The notes beneath the pieces were generated by a model, which was not told the origin of the DNA, searched no databases, and was given only the letters and a program-made list of their open reading frames with translations. From positions 145,448,262 through 145,512,261 of the forward strand of contig NC_044978.1 in assembly GCF_008728515.1 (NCBI RefSeq): a stretch of 64,000 nucleotides of DNA, in the 5' to 3' direction. The stretch is from Papio anubis (Eukaryota > Chordata > Mammalia > Primates > Cercopithecidae). The translations under genes were made by a program, and so were the position numbers. This document shows positions 23,046-36,177 of this stretch, piece after piece. The number at the start of each line of letters is the position of its first letter. Position 1 is the stretch's first letter.

Positions 23046-24382
23046 GTTGATAGCCTGGAGCTAAAGGTGGTAGATGCTCTTAGGAAGGTGGCTCTGCAGG
23101 AGAATACAGTTGGATTGGCATGAGGGCAGACAGGTGATCAGAATATGGACTGTAGGCCTTCGGGATGGTTAATAAGAGCCTGGCCTAGATGGTGACCATG
23201 GAAATGAAAGGATGAGAATTCACATGTTACTAGCTTCAGAGGATGGATTAGTGCCAGGTTTCTGACTGGTCATGGGGCCAGGGAAGGATGGAGTCAGAAA
23301 TGTCTGGGATATTGCTTGCTTGTCCACCTAACCCAATTAGGGAAGTTGAGAGAAGATTTGATGGGAGAGCAATGATTTATTTTTACAGAGCCCTGTTTTC
23401 CTACCTTATGACCAACTAGTGCAGTGGTTCTTAACCTGGGACTCTGGAGAAAACCGTCTAGAAAAGAGATGCACGTAAGTGTGTCCTAACAGATTTCTGT
23501 GAGTTTTTGGACTCTGCCAAGCTCACACTTTGTTTTAGCATGGCCTTGGGCCCACAGAAGGTCTCCAGTGTTTTGAGGCAGTTTGTGGCTGAGGCACTTA
23601 GAATTCTATGGTGGCTTGTCCTCTTCCCAGCTTAAGAATCTGTGGGTGTGAGCTCAGGAGGAGGGGATGGGTGTGTGTCTGCATTTTAGAGACCCGCCTT
23701 TGTTTTAGCTTCCCTGGCCCTGATTCCTGACTTCCGCTTTCCTTCCTGCCCTTAAGTTCTGTTGAGGAAAGCAGGAGACTGTAGCTGGTGAAAGAGGAGG
23801 TCCTTGGTGTTTCTTTGTGAGCTCACATCCTGTGTTGAGGGAAACACCCTGTTCCTGGTGGCGGCCTCCGGGATCAATTCTTCCTGCTGCTGCCTTTCTG
23901 AGAAATGTGACCCTGGCCAGGTATGTCTTCTTGGAGGCTTCTAAATGCAGGTCCCAGCTGAAGGACTGAGAAGGAACAGCAGGTTGTTCCAGGATAAGTA
24001 GCTGATACCTTTGTGGAAAAAAAAAATCCTGATGTGGATGAGAGAACGTAGAGCCTCACAATTGGACTTCTGTTTCATGACCATTTCTCCCTCTCTCCCC
24101 TTCTTCTCCTTCCATTCCTTCTCCCTCCCTCTTCTTTATTTTTTATTAGAAGAGTTGCTAATTGTGCATGGTTAGTAACTGTGACTATACCTATTTTTAT
24201 CTTCGACTATGGTTTTCAGTCTTGATTTTTCAGGGAAAGGTAACATTGACAAGTTGCAGGAGCATTGGGGATTTGTGGAATTTGTAGGAATGGCTACATA
24301 GGGAAGATGAAGGGAACTAGAAGTCTTGGCTACCCCTGTCCTCCAACCCCTTAAAAACCTCTGGAAAAACAGTATGCATGTG
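23046..24382. other. Unique intron sequence
   Basis: No gene seen. The 23415-23445 part (cagtggttcttaacctggg) looks like one end of a hAT MITE; 24080-24140 is CT-rich low-complexity sequence. Confidence 0.45.
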
Positions 24383-24545
24383 TGGGTTTGAATCCTGCTT
24401 CAGTCACCAGCAGAATGTCCATGCATGTGCCAGTTCCCTAATCTCTCATCTGTAAAATGGGGATGGTGATATTTACTTCTTTCCAAAGGGTGTTGTGATA
24501 CACAAATGAGGCAGCATATGTGAAGAAATTCTAAGCATCTCTCTT
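24383..24545 (+). repeat. MIR
   Basis: Sense MIR: ggtttgaatcctgcttc, then ctaatctctcatctgtaaaatgggg and gttgtgatacacaaatgagg. Confidence 0.75.
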
Positions 24546-24679
24546 ATCTCCTTGTTCCCGTCTAATTAAAAGTTTCTGTATTGTACGTTGGAATGATCCC
24601 AGAAATACTAGGAGAGAGGGAGAATCTAAGTGCTATGTTAAATTGCTTTTTGTGTGTTTATTCCATTTCTACATAGTAA

Positions 24680-24885
24680 CCATGTGAGGTAAATATTTTT
24701 ATTTTTTGAGAGGAGAGAACTGAGGTTCAGAGAGGTTTAAAACAAAATAGCTTCACCACCTGCTACATATGTGGCAGTTATTTACTATCTTGCTGCCTGT
24801 TACCACATCTATAAAATGAGGATAATAATAGTTTTCTCTCCACAGAGTGGTTGTGAGGATTGAAGTGATTGATATATTAGCAATT
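24680..24885. repeat. MIR fragments in both orientations
   Basis: An antisense piece (gagaactgaggttcagagagg, about 24690-24745) is followed by a sense piece (atctataaaatgaggataataatag to gtgaggattgaagtga, about 24775-24880). Confidence 0.6.
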
Positions 24886-25125
24886 ACAGGGTGAGTGTCT
24901 CTTATACAAGATGTTTGGGACCAGAAGTATTTTGGATTTCATATTTTTGTTTTTGGATTTTGCAGTATTTGCATTATACTTACCAGTTGAACATCCCAAA
25001 TCCAAAACTCCAAAATCTGAAATGCTCCAAAATCTAAACTTTTGGAGCACTGACATGATGCTCAAAGGAAACACTCGTTGGAGCCTTTTGGATTTCAGAT
25101 TTTTGGATTTGGGATGCTCAACTAG
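24886..25125. repeat. DNA transposon fossil, palindromic (Tigger/MER type)
   Basis: Contains gttgaacatcccaaatccaaaactccaaaatc and, as an inverted counterpart, gccttttggatttcagatttttggatttgggatgctcaac. Long inverted repeats around a short interior identify a non-autonomous DNA element. The family name was not fixed. Confidence 0.65.
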
Positions 25126-25538
25126 TGTTATCATTAAGAAAACTGCCAAATGTCTTCTAGGCCACTGTTTGGTGAAATCTGGAATTGGTCATATGTATAA
25201 TGTGTTGAAATGGGATTTCACTATAATTTTCTAAACTAAGAGTGGATTTGGTTTTCGTACAGAAGGATTGAGGAAGTGATGTTAGACGTATCATGAAAAC
25301 TTCAAAGGATTTAGAGAATGTGAGGAAAAAAGAAGAGATCCAGGGATAATTAGGAGGCAGGTCCAACGGTAAGCTCTGTGTTGCTGTTGAGATGTGGTTG
25401 AAGAGAAACCATTACCTGGTTCCTTGGTTATGATACCTTCTCTTGGAACCATCAGATCAGAGATAGATAAACTGAGCGAATGAGGTCTTTGGAGTCTCCA
25501 TGTTAACAGCTTCATCCCACTTTCTACTTCCTGAAGGA

Positions 25539-25790
25539 GGCAGTGGAGTAGAACGTTAAACTAAGGATTCTGGGATCATTAGACCAGGATTGGAGCCTGG
25601 GCTCTGCTGCTTTTCAGCTTCCCAATGTTATGCAAGTTTTCTTAACCTTGCTACAGCTTGGTGTCCTTCTGTGTGAAACGAGGAGCATCATGGTGCCAAT
25701 GTTCTAGGATTTGTGTGAGAAATGAAAGGGATCATGAATACTCTTTGTATTTAGCCCAAAGGATGCCCTCAACAAATGTTAGATACTTAA
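25539..25790 (+). repeat. MIR
   Basis: Sense MIR over most of its length: gcagtggagtagaacgtta, attggagcctgggctctgc, gtgtgaaacgaggag, ccctcaacaaatgtta. Confidence 0.75.
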
Positions 25791-27409
25791 TATTTCCTGG
25801 GGCCCTATCCCTGTGGGGTTTGGTTAGGCCCCATAGGCAAGCCACAAGTGGCAATATTTGGGGGCAGTAGCCTTTCTGTATAAATCCTGACCATGACCAT
25901 AAAAGACTCATGCCTCCTATCCCTGTTTCAGTTAACAATCTCTGGCATAGAATCTTTGAGTTTCCTTTGAGACACTATTATCTGCCTCTCTTTTCTCTCA
26001 AAAAGCATCTTAGAGCTTGTAGGAGAACAGAAATGGAGTATCGAGTATCTTACAGTTGGAGGAGAAAAGAAATTTTTTTCATCTTCTACTGGGTTCAAAA
26101 CACCTCATTCCCCTTACTCCAATTTTTAATTTGCTGCACAATGAGACCTTTATATCTGGCAATGGAGCTATTTAAACAAAATTACATTATAAACCAACAA
26201 TTTTGCAATTCTGCTCTGTAGTATACAGATATTTTCCTCTTTATCTCAACTGTTCTCACTACCAAGGCAGGCTAGGGGAATGAATGACGAGTTTCTCTAA
26301 GAAAAATTAACAGGTAACAAAAGTGAACCAGGTTCCTCAGAATCACAGATCAAGAACACAAATCGCATGTGTCCTCACTCCCCACTCCAGTGCTCTTTCA
26401 GAAAGGCCATGTTACCCCTCAGCCTTCTTTCCCACCCCTGTGAATAAAGCCTGCCAGGGGTTGCATCCTACCTGGGAGGCAGCTGCCCTTGGGACAGCTT
26501 CCCTTGCTGATGTAGACTTTATCAAATAACCTGTGTCAGCCTCATGGGGAACCATGAAATCCTTTCAAAAACTCATGCATTCTACTTCAGAGGAAAAAAA
26601 AAATCTTCTTGGCCAATTTAGCAAGATCCTTGCTCCTTAGTTTCCTTTAATTATCTTGATTTTTTTTTTTTTTTTTTAAACTGGAGAAGACCATCTGCTT
26701 TATGAGGCAGTTCATCTCTTATGTTTTCTCTAATAGGTCTTTGAAGGCCCGGTTAAGCAAATTAAGGCTTCATCTCATTCTTGTTTGGGATCATTTTGTT
26801 TGGTGATTGTAAGTCACTGCCACTGGCATATCTTGGTTATATATTTGAGATACCTTGCAGTGTAGATTTTACAAAGAGATGTTATCTTTGTTCCATGAAT
26901 TACAGGCACTGTGAGCCATTTTCCATATAGTGCCAAACTACACAGCAGGATTCTTTGCTTTTTAAATTCCTTCCTCTCACTACAAGAAGTCCTATTAACA
27001 TGTTTTCTGAGCTATAGAGTAAAATCTGTCAAATATAGCATGGAAAGCAGATGGGTGGTTGCTGTCGTCCTTTTCACAAACTCTAAACCTAATCTTTCTT
27101 AGTAAAACTCAGCTTTGTCACCTTCTTTTACCCCATAGTTTTCATTTACATATAGAAGACATATGTGAGGGAGAGGGCATTTCTTTATTGATTTTTTTAA
27201 AGATACTGGGTATCTATATACCCAGCTTCATGTACAACCCTTTTTTTTTTCCAAATTAAAAATCTTTTTCTCTGAATATAAAAATGTTTTATGCTCATTA
27301 TGAAAAAACTTAGAAAAATAACAACTTATAAAGTATCAGAAGACCGTTTTCTAAATCCTGTCACCCAGAGATACCACTATGAACATTTTGATGAACTCTT
27401 CTATTCATT
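25791..27409. other. AT-rich intron sequence
   Basis: No firm feature; 27260-27400 may be an old L1 3' fragment. An A/T homopolymer lies at 26660-26680. Confidence 0.4.
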
Positions 27410-27540
27410 CCTTTAGCAGTGATTTATTGAACATCTGCAATGTGCCAGGCACTAGGAATATACTGATGAATGAAACAGACATAGTCTCTGCCCTCATGCA
27501 GGGAGAGAGAGAAAGACATTAAATAAATTATAGAAATTAT
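27410..27540 (-). repeat. L2 fragment, antisense 3' end
   Basis: tttattgaacatctgcaatgtgccaggcactagg, then ctctgccctcatgcaggg: reverse complement of the L2 3' end. Confidence 0.6.
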
Positions 27541-27619
27541 ATAAATATGAAATTTTATAAAAGTACAGAACACTAATAAGGTTAAATACCATATAAACTA
27601 TTTTTTAAGAAAGAAATAG

Positions 27620-29475
27620 AGTAAAATCCCTACTGACAATGAAAACATGCGAGAAGACGTGCTCAATTAAAAAGCATTAAAACCATAATATTCTACTTCA
27701 GAATAATTAAAAGAGATTATTACAAAATTATACAGGAGATGAAAGAACAGCATAAATCTGAATTAGCAAAACTCAGAGACAAGGAGACAGAACTCAAGAA
27801 AGAATTAGAAATTTTTTAAAAATCGTTTAAAAAATAAATTCTAAATTGGAAGGAGCACAAAATCAACTAAATACCACAAATATTGCCCTAAGAGAAATAA
27901 TAGAGGGTGAAAAGGAGGAAAAAGTTAAAAATCCAAAGGAAATGAAGAAGTAAAATTTGGGAAAAGTTGACAAATATTGAAGATAGACAAAGCAGCTCCA
28001 ACATACAGATAATAGGAGAGGAGAAAACCAAAGCAAAGGTGTGGTACAAATGATATATTTTAAGAAAAGTTTTCTGGAAAAAAAAACTGAAACTACGTTT
28101 TGAAAGAGAAAATCATGTATTTTAGAATATCACCTTAGAACAACCAATACCAAGATATTCTAATAAAACTATTGGGTTAAAAAGAAGAAAGAAAAAGTCC
28201 TTTGGGCATCTCGACAAAAAAGGGAAAAACAGTAATAGAGAATTAGATTGTTCTTAGACTTTTTGACAGAAACTCTTATGCTGAAAGAAAATACATACCT
28301 AAGGTATTCAAAGGAAAGAAAATGTGAGCCAATATTTTTATATCTAGCAAAATTGACCTTCAAGCATAGAGAACACAAACTTATGAACATGCAAAAAAAT
28401 CAGTGGAGGAAATATTGCTCCTCATGAGCTCCTCCTAAGGAATCTTCTACAGAGTGAGCTTCAAACAACAAAAATAACTAGAAAGATGTAAGATGAGCTT
28501 GGGACATCTCAAGATAATAAATAGGTAGCAAGGAAGCTATCAAAGATTATTAGGGCGTGTCACAATGACTTAGGAGCCAACTTGAAGAGGCTCCTACTGG
28601 CCAAAAATAAAATTGCAAATATGTTTAAATCCATGAGGTTATGATATGAAAAAAAAAAATTATTGGTTCTGCAGTATGAAAAAAAGGTTAATGGAGCACC
28701 AATTCATCATCTTGAAAGTAGTTAGGAAAGAATCAGCTTCTTTCTTACATGAACATGAACTGTACCACTGGAAAACCAAGTGGTAGATGAAGGAAAACAT
28801 CTCCTAAAATTTTTCCACCCAGTAGATGAAAATGAAATTAAATAATTGGAATATCACTATTTTCCAACCCCTGTGGATTTAGGGGATTTAGGCATTGAAT
28901 AACAATGGCTGCTAACATCAGAAATGAATGAAAACCAGATACCATGTGCTTCCTAATGAAAGATCATACCACCACAGACTGAATTTCAGTCTGTTCAAAC
29001 CTCTGAATCTAGCTCCAATTTGCAGGAAATTGAGAGGATGGAGAAACGAGTTAAACATGCACCGCCAAAATTCATACTGTGGAAACTTCATACCTCAGAC
29101 AGCCCAGATTCTTTAACAAATTAATTGTAAGGAAAAGAAAAGGATAGAGGCTATACAGATTAAATGTTACTTAAAAGACATCAAAAGTTTAAAAATAGAC
29201 AACACTTATGCTGAGTAGGATTGTACACTTGGGTAACAGAATCATAAAGAAATGCCAGGAACTGATTACCATGATTACCATAAATTCAAGAGTTTGTTTA
29301 CTTTGGAGGAAGGGAAAGTCATGGATGGCCTTCTACGGTAACAAGCGAAAGCTGTGTTTTGATTAAGGTGGTAGTTATGAGTGTTTTCTTTATAATAAGC
29401 TATTTGTTTTGTGTGGTTCTCTTAATCTGTGTTTTATTTTACCATAAAAAGATTTAAAAATATTTTTATAAAAGA
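27620..29475 (+). repeat. HAL1/L1-like LINE remnant
   Basis: A-rich sequence with remnants of an L1 ORF1-like coiled-coil frame (ggagacagaactcaagaaagaattagaa near 27785, then Glu/Lys-rich codons broken by stops). It continues through a long 3' region ending in a taccataaaaagatttaaaaat tail. The pattern fits HAL1 (a LINE with ORF1 only) or a very old L1. No intact frame remains. Confidence 0.6.
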
Positions 29476-29529
29476 ATGACAGTATACGTACTGCCTTTCT
29501 CCCAACTTTTATTACAAGAAGTTTCAAAC

Positions 29530-29800
29530 AGAAAAATGGAAAGCATTGTGTAGGGAATGCCTATATACTCATCATACTGTTTTACAGTTAGTTTTTTTCA
29601 TTTAGTATTATTTAGTAAATATCTTTCTGTGCAATTAAATACAGAAGCATCCTCACTTTTAGCTGATGCATAGTATTCATTGTAGGATGTGATCCTTTAT
29701 TTAATCAGTTTCCTAATGATGGACATTTAACTTGTTTTTGATTTTTTTCTGATAGAAATAATGTTGCTTATTTGTCCTTACAATAAATACCTATAATTTG
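29530..29800 (-). repeat. Old L1 fragment (tentative)
   Basis: The gctgatgcatagtattcattgtagg...cctttatttaatcagtttcctaatgatggacattta series resembles antisense L1M 3' sequence. Confidence 0.45.
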
Positions 29801-30059
29801 CTTTGTCACAGCATATTCTAATATGCAAAGTATAAATGCTCATGTGCTGTGAATGAACAGTTAGCAGTAGAGACTAAAGATGCAGGCTAGATTAATCAAG
29901 ACAGCCCTCTGTGACCTAGGGAGGACATAAACCTCAAAGAAAAGACTAAAAAATAGATTCCCCCCTGCAGGATCCTCAAATAGCATTATACCTTTCCTGG
30001 ATCAATTTAGGTTTCATCCCATAGCTCTTCTACAGCCTCATTTGGTTGTTGTGGGTATA

Positions 30060-30560
30060 ACCAGTGTATCATTTATGTATTGCCACAATTAATGCTGCAT
30101 AATGAAGCACCCCAAAATTCAGTGGCTTAAACTGTAGCCATTAGTATTTTTGGGATGGCTGAGTGGTTCTTCTTGTAGTCTCTGCTGAGCTCACTCGTGT
30201 GGCTACAGTTAGCTGCAGGGGTAGTAGACAGATCTGCTGATCTTTGCAGCGGTCTTTCACGTGCTTAATGGTTGGCTGGCTTAGGGTGGTCAAAAATAGC
30301 CTTGGACCAAGAAGATTTAGCCATCCTACCTAAGTCTCCCAACACCCTTCCAACAGGCCTAGGCATGTTCTCATGGCAGTAGCACAGATCCTGTCTTTTT
30401 CAGGAGAGTAGAAATGGATCCATACATTCTGAGCTTCTGTGTCATCCCATTTGCTAACATCCAGTTGGCCAAAATAAGTAACACAACTGAGACCAGAGCC
30501 AGGGGAAAGAGATTGCAAGGTTACAGAGCAGAGGGCAAGGATGCAGAGAGGCTGTTGATT
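30060..30560. repeat. Old interspersed repeat, family not determined
   Basis: The stretch from attgccacaattaatgctgcata through cagtggcttaaactgtagcc and gctggcttagggtgg resembles a widespread mammalian repeat whose name I cannot assign with confidence. Confidence 0.4.
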
Positions 30561-30693
30561 GGGGTCATTAACTTAGTCCTTTATAGTTGTCCAATAGCAT
30601 ATTTTAAATTGGCACATCTTAGAAGCATTAAACATTGCAGTTATTTCTAAATTGCAGATGTTAATGCCTTTGGAATATGAAAGTTGGGGATCA

Positions 30694-30989
30694 GGCCAGG
30701 CACGGTGGCTCACGCCTGTAATCCTAGCACTTTGGGAGGCCGAGGGAGGCAGATCACGAGATCAGGAGATCAAGGCCATCCTGGCCAACATGATGAAACC
30801 CTGTCTCTACTAAAAATACAAAAATTAGCCAGGTGTGGTGGCACATGCCTGTAGTCCCAGCTACTCAGGAGGCTGAGGCAAGAGAATTGGTTGAATGCAG
30901 GAGGCAGAGGCTGTAGTGAGCTGAGATCGCGCCACTGCACTCCAGCCTGGGTAACAGAGTGAGACTCTGTCTCAAAAAAATTAAAAAAA
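30694..30989 (+). repeat. AluS-type element
   Basis: Full-length + strand Alu with A-tail. Perfect 15-bp target-site duplication gaaagttggggatca at 30679-30693 and 30990-31004. Confidence 0.97.
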
Positions 30990-31004
30990 GAAAGTTGGGG
31001 ATCA

Positions 31005-31790
31005 GGTATATTTGTGGGGGAAGCATAAAACTTTTGCTTCATTGAAAAAATTTCTGATTAAGTGTTATAAAGATAACTCTTAAATGGAAAAATCTACATT
31101 TAATGTTATGTCTTGAAAATACTTCTTTTCCAGTTGTTGGTGTTTTCCCCTGGGATACATTTCAGAAAATAGGGTTTTTTTTTTCTGTCTTTGCATGTTT
31201 TTCTTTGTTTGATAGTGTTCTTGGAACTGGTTTCGAAATCTCACTTGGAGAACACAGAATGGAGTAAGATAAAGAGCTAGGATCATAAATCAATGTCTTT
31301 AAGTATTTTTGCGAAAGATAAAGAAATTAGTGATAGGATTAGTTCTTGGACCTTTACTGCCACAACTTTTTTCTCTCTGTTTTAGACTATATAAGTAGTA
31401 AATTTTAGATCTCTCAAAGTTGTGATTTTTAACAGCAAGTATGCAGTGACCAGCTCTGTGAATGACAAAAAAATTATTACCAGTAATGGTTAATGTCCCA
31501 AAAATGTAAGAAATTCAAGTTTATTCCCATAGAGTACAATGTTATATGCCAATTCAGTGTGTACACTTCTGTGCAGAAATAAAAACACTGGAATAAAGTT
31601 TTGCATTACATGTACTTACTATATACTCCACATTATGCATGCATTACAGGACTATGCACATTTTACTTGTTTAACCGAAACTGCATGTATTGCACTAAGC
31701 AGGCAATTTAAAGGATTTTTGTTTTAAAGTAGTCAACTGTTGTTGAATTTTGGTTTATTTTCTGACTTTAAAACCCACCCCCAAAGTGAG
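31005..31790. other. AT-rich intron sequence
   Basis: No recognisable feature. Confidence 0.5.
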
Positions 31791-31808
31791 TTAAAATTTC
31801 ACACATGT

Positions 31809-32101
31809 AGCCGGGCATGGTGGCTCATGCTTGTAATCCAGCACTTTGAGAGGCTGAGGCGGGCAGATCACGAGGTCGGGAGATCAAGACCATCCTGGCT
31901 AACACGGTGAAATCCTGTCTATACTAAAAATACAAAAAATTAGCCAGGCATGGTGGAGGGCGCCTGTAGTCTCAGCTACTCAGGAGGCTGAGGCAGGAGA
32001 ATGGCATAAACCCGGGAGGCGGAGCTTGTAATGAGCTGAGATCACGCCACTGCACTCCAGTCTGCAAGAGCGAGACTCTGTCTAAAAAAAAAAAAAAAAA
32101 A
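31809..32101 (+). repeat. AluY element
   Basis: Plus-strand Alu with AluY features (gatcacgaggtcgggagatc, ggcggagcttg, gcataaaccc). The A18 tail is followed by an imperfect copy (attcacatgt) of the flank ttcacacatgt. Confidence 0.94.
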
Positions 32102-32374
32102 TTAAATTCACATGTGTTCTCAAGTATGCTTTATTTTGCTTTTCTGAGCTACAAGCAACGAGAGGACTCAGGTTTTGCCTGCCAGCAGTTGACAGCCCCC
32201 TTTGTTTTTAGTTGCCATGTACATCAGAATGTTGGACACAAACTTCAAAAGAACCCTAATAATGTGGTGAGAATTGTCTTGTGGCATTAATTAATTTAGG
32301 CTATTTGAGTCAACTTCAAGAGAAGAGTCCAAAAAACATGGTGTAGCGGTTTTGAGCCTCATTTTTAGAGGTGA

Positions 32375-32590
32375 ACAGCTGATGCCAGCTCCATCACTTG
32401 CCTCTGGTGGGATCTTTGGCATGTTACCTAACCCTCTGCTTCCGTTTCTTAATCTGTAAAACTGACATAATAACCGTATCGTTTTCATAGGGTTGCTGGC
32501 GGTGATAAGTGAGATAATCCTTATCAAGTACCTACTTAGCACAATGCCTGGCACATAATAAGCATTCAATAAATGCTATATAGCGTTAAT
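32375..32590 (+). repeat. MIR
   Basis: Sense MIR: ctccatcacttgcctctgg, gttacctaaccctctgcttccgtttcttaatctgtaaaact, gcacaatgcctggcacataataagcattcaataaatgc. Confidence 0.85.
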
Positions 32591-32979
32591 ACTTCGGAAG
32601 GACCCGAGTCATCTGATAGAAGTACTTCGTTTTATAGATCTGGAAATAAGGCTTAGTTCTCCAGGGGAAAATGTTTAAAACCTTAAAGTAAGAGGGAATC
32701 AGTATGTATTTGTAGATAGATCTAATCCTGGAATGCAGTGTCTACTTTAAAAGTATTCATCACTAATATAATCCTGTAGATTTTCGAGAGCATCTGCCGA
32801 CAGTTTTTCTGACAGCCTTTCCTCTGCTTGGCAGGTTATGATGATGATTTCACTAATGTCAGAAAGATAATTTTCTATATAATTACAGTTTTTAGCTCCA
32901 TTCTTGGACTCAGCCTACTATTTGTGAATGTTTTCACAAGAAATCAGCATAAGGCAGAGAAAGGATACAGAGGATGTGA

Positions 32980-33075
32980 ACTACCAAAATTTACTGGGTA
33001 CTTACTTAAGCCAGGTATACAAAGATCTCCAGGACACTGCTTTTGGTCCAGAAAGCTTACAGCCTAGTTGAGGAA
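32980..33075 (-). repeat. L2 fragment, antisense 3' end
   Basis: tttactgggtacttacttaagccaggtatac then agaaagcttacagcctagttgagga matches reverse-complement L2. A related tract (33400-33560) after the Alu may be MIR or L2. Confidence 0.5.
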
Positions 33076-33118
33076 ACAAGCGTGGGTAAGAAAAAAAATA
33101 ACAACAATAATAGCAGTG

Positions 33119-33395
33119 AGTTTTTTTTTTTTTTGAAACAAGGTCTCACCAGTTGTTTCACAACTCACTGCAGCATTGAACGCCTGGGCTCAAGCAATCC
33201 TCTTGCTTCAGCCTCCCAAGTAACTAAGACTGCAGGCATCTGCCACCATGCCCAGTTAGTTTTTAAATTTTTTTGTGGAGATGGGGCTCTCACTATGTTG
33301 CCCAGGCTGGTCTTGAATTCTTGGCCTCAAGCAATCCGCCTGCCTAGGCGTCTGAAAGTGCTGGGATTTATAAGCGTGGACCACTGCATCTGGCC
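33119..33395 (-). repeat. AluJ-type element
   Basis: Diverged minus-strand Alu with poly-T start and ctgcatctggcc end. The left-arm sequence near 33150 is degraded. Confidence 0.9.
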
Positions 33396-33579
33396 TTAAT
33401 TAGCATTTACTGAACGCTTAGGATGTGCTAGACACTAAGCAAAGCAAACAAGCAGCCTATGATACCCCATTCTGTTGTCATAGTAATTGTCAGATTGATG
33501 GTAACCACAATTTACAGTCCAACAAGACAGTCGAATAGGCTTCCAGACATTAAGTATTGGTTCAAGATCATATAGGATT

Positions 33580-35135
33580 TAAGTGTCAAATGAGTTAAGA
33601 GGAAGAGATAACTCTGGGCCAAGGTCATAATTTTCAAAGTTGGGGTTTGGGGGTGGCTAGAACTCCCACTAGGGGAGTGTGGAAGGGGCCCACTATTTGA
33701 ATCGGGTGGAGACCAGGGATGATAAATGTCTTGCAGTACTTAGGACTACCCTGTACAACAAAGATTGTCTTACTCTGCAGAGCTTTTAAATACCCTAGCA
33801 AATATTCGTGTAGTTAAAGACATTTTTGTATAATTATCTGACCGTAGAAATTCTAAACTTGGTTTTAATATACACTATGTGTTCCAGAAGTGAAAACTCC
33901 TTCTCATTTAAAGACAAGTGTATTTAATATTTTTTGGAATATTCCAAAGAGTTGTTCGGCATTTTGCAATTGATGTTATTGGCAGCAGTGCACATCATGT
34001 CTGAGTTGTCAATACAACACATGCCTTTTTCAGTCTGCATTTATAGCTGTTGCACTAACAATGGTTCTACACATAGGTGAGTGTCTGATACCTGTTTGTT
34101 ATGACTGCTGGAATAGTCATGCCAGAGAATTTGCTTATTGAAATGTTTCCCTCCTTTTATTCCCCCTTTTCTAGAATTTATGTGTTCAGATAGGTTATAT
34201 TATCTGTGAATATCACTTTAGGATAATAAAGGGGTTATTATAAGCTATTTGTATAGAAAGGGAGTATTGGGTTTTATAGCATTGCACTGAGTTTCTAGGG
34301 AAGTAGCTATTTGAAGGTAAAGAGGATAAATGAGAGATTCTAGAATCAGTTGGGTCTTAGATTGTTAGTGGTTGAAACAACTTAATTCTGGAGATTTTAG
34401 ATAAGGTGGTGATTGTGACCAGAGCAATGTTTATCTGGCATCATAGATCTGCAATAGATCCGGGATGGTGTATGGGGAGGAATTAGACTGGCTGTCGGGG
34501 GAGGAGTTATGGGACTGTGCAGTACTATTTTAAAAATGGGTTGGACAAAGAGCTAGGCACATTGAGAAGGAGGAATCGGTCAGACTTGTTTGGCAGTATT
34601 TGGGGAACATAGGTAAAATGGAATTGTTTGTCTGATTTTTATTTAAATCTTTCGTTCCTCTTCAGAATTATGTAAAGGTACATAGCATCTTTTACTGAAT
34701 CAAATTACAAGAGGGCATTTTATCTATCTGTCTGTTTGTCTGTCTGTCTGCTTAGTGGTGCTTTTGTGATTTGGGGTTGCAAGCTCTCTCTCTGGTCCTG
34801 TCAGATATTTATTGATCCCTAGTACCATTATCTGAAGGCACATCAGCATTAAGAATTTTTATTAACGGGACATGTGAAAACACTGCTAGAAGGAAACTAT
34901 TGTTGCTAGACTGTTTCACTTAGGTAGCTTTATGCTTTGCCCCAAAATCACAACTGTATTCTCAGTGCAGAACTTGGAGTGACCTGCCATTTGTCCCCAA
35001 CAACTCTGAACTCAGTATGTGATTTTTATGGAAACAAGGGCTCTCCTCTCAATGCTGACAAAATCTCTAGCATTACAGCTGAAGTAGCGTATCCACCAGT
35101 CTTTGCTTTTATGGAAAAGTACATAATATTTTGAT
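33580..35135. other. Unique intron sequence
   Basis: Nothing recognised apart from the (TCTG)n run listed separately. Confidence 0.5.
34711..34750 (+). repeat. (TCTG)n microsatellite
   Basis: tatc/tctg units run from about 34720 to 34750. Confidence 0.85.
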
Positions 35136-35150
35136 TAGGGTAAAGTTTTT

Positions 35151-35463
35151 TTGTTTTTTTGGGTTTTTTTTTTTTTTTTTTTTTTAGACAGAGTCCTACT
35201 CTGTCACCCAGGCTGGAGTACAGCGGTGTGATCTCGGCTCACTGCAACCTCTGCTTCCCGGGTTCAAGCAGTTCTCCTGCCTCAGCCGCCTGAGCAGCTG
35301 GGACTATAGGCGTGTGCCACCACACTGGCTAATTTTTTTATTTTTTGTAGAGACGGAATTTTACCATATTGGCCAGGCTGACCTTGAACTCTTGACCTCA
35401 TAATCCACCCACCTCGGCCTCCCAAAGTGCTGTGGTTATAGGCGTGAGCCATTGCACCCGGCC
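35151..35463 (-). repeat. AluS-type element
   Basis: Full-length minus-strand Alu with a T22 tail. Target-site duplication tagggtaaagttttt at 35136-35150, and tagggtaaagttttg from 35464. Confidence 0.95.
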
Positions 35464-35494
35464 TAGGGTAAAGTTTTGAATCTGTCTACATTCT

Positions 35495-35985
35495 CTAGAT
35501 CAGGGCTTCGCCAGTAGAAATAAAATGCAAGCCACGTATGTAATTTAAAATTTTCTAGTACCACATTCTTTAAAAAGGTGAAATTATTTTTAACATGTTT
35601 TATTTAACTTAATATAACCAAACTATTATCGTTTCAACATGCAATCGATATTATAAAATTATTAGACATTGTACATTTTTTCCACGCCAAGTATTCACAA
35701 TCAGCATGCATTTTACGCTCACGGAAATCAACTTGGATGCAATATTCATTGGAAATACTTGACCTGTATTTAAATTTCATAAAATTTAGAGTTGAAGAAA
35801 GACTCACCTACCTAAGAAGTTCCAAACCTACTTAAATGTTTTCCAATAAGAGTCAAATATCAGCTTATAAATTTATATTTAAATTAATTGTAGTTAAATA
35901 AATTCAGTTGTCAGTTGCACTACTTTTTAAGTATTCAATAGCTTGTAGGTACTAGTAGGTAGGGACTGTATTGGACAGCACAGTT
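35495..35985. repeat. hAT-type MITE-like repeat
   Basis: Contains aaataaaatgcaagccac, gtaatttaaaattttctagtaccacatt and, at the right end, gggactgtattggacagcaca, blocks of a well known mammalian DNA-element family. The name is uncertain. Confidence 0.55.
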
Positions 35986-36177
35986 GTATATTGTTCTTAA
36001 AAGCCATGCATTTGTATAGTGTTTTCCTATTTTCTAAGTGCTGCTTTGATATCTTCTCAGGTTATTGTTTATGTAGAATTAGTCCATGCCCCTAAGTTCC
36101 TCTCAGAAACTGTTTTATTAGATGAGATTCATTCATCAAAGATATAAGTGCCTAGGGGAAAAAGTTCTGCATGTTTG

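Noticed and set aside
32828..33067. 79-codon frame with a hydrophobic stretch preceded by an acceptor-like tcctctgcttggcag
   Set aside because: No good donor follows in frame, the start is not ATG, and its 3' half is antisense L2 sequence; probably chance.
33979..34002. atgtctgag (Met-Ser-Glu) as the missing first coding exon of APBB2
   Set aside because: The codons after Met-Ser-Glu read Leu-Ser-Ile, not Val-Leu-Pro, and no donor follows at the required phase.
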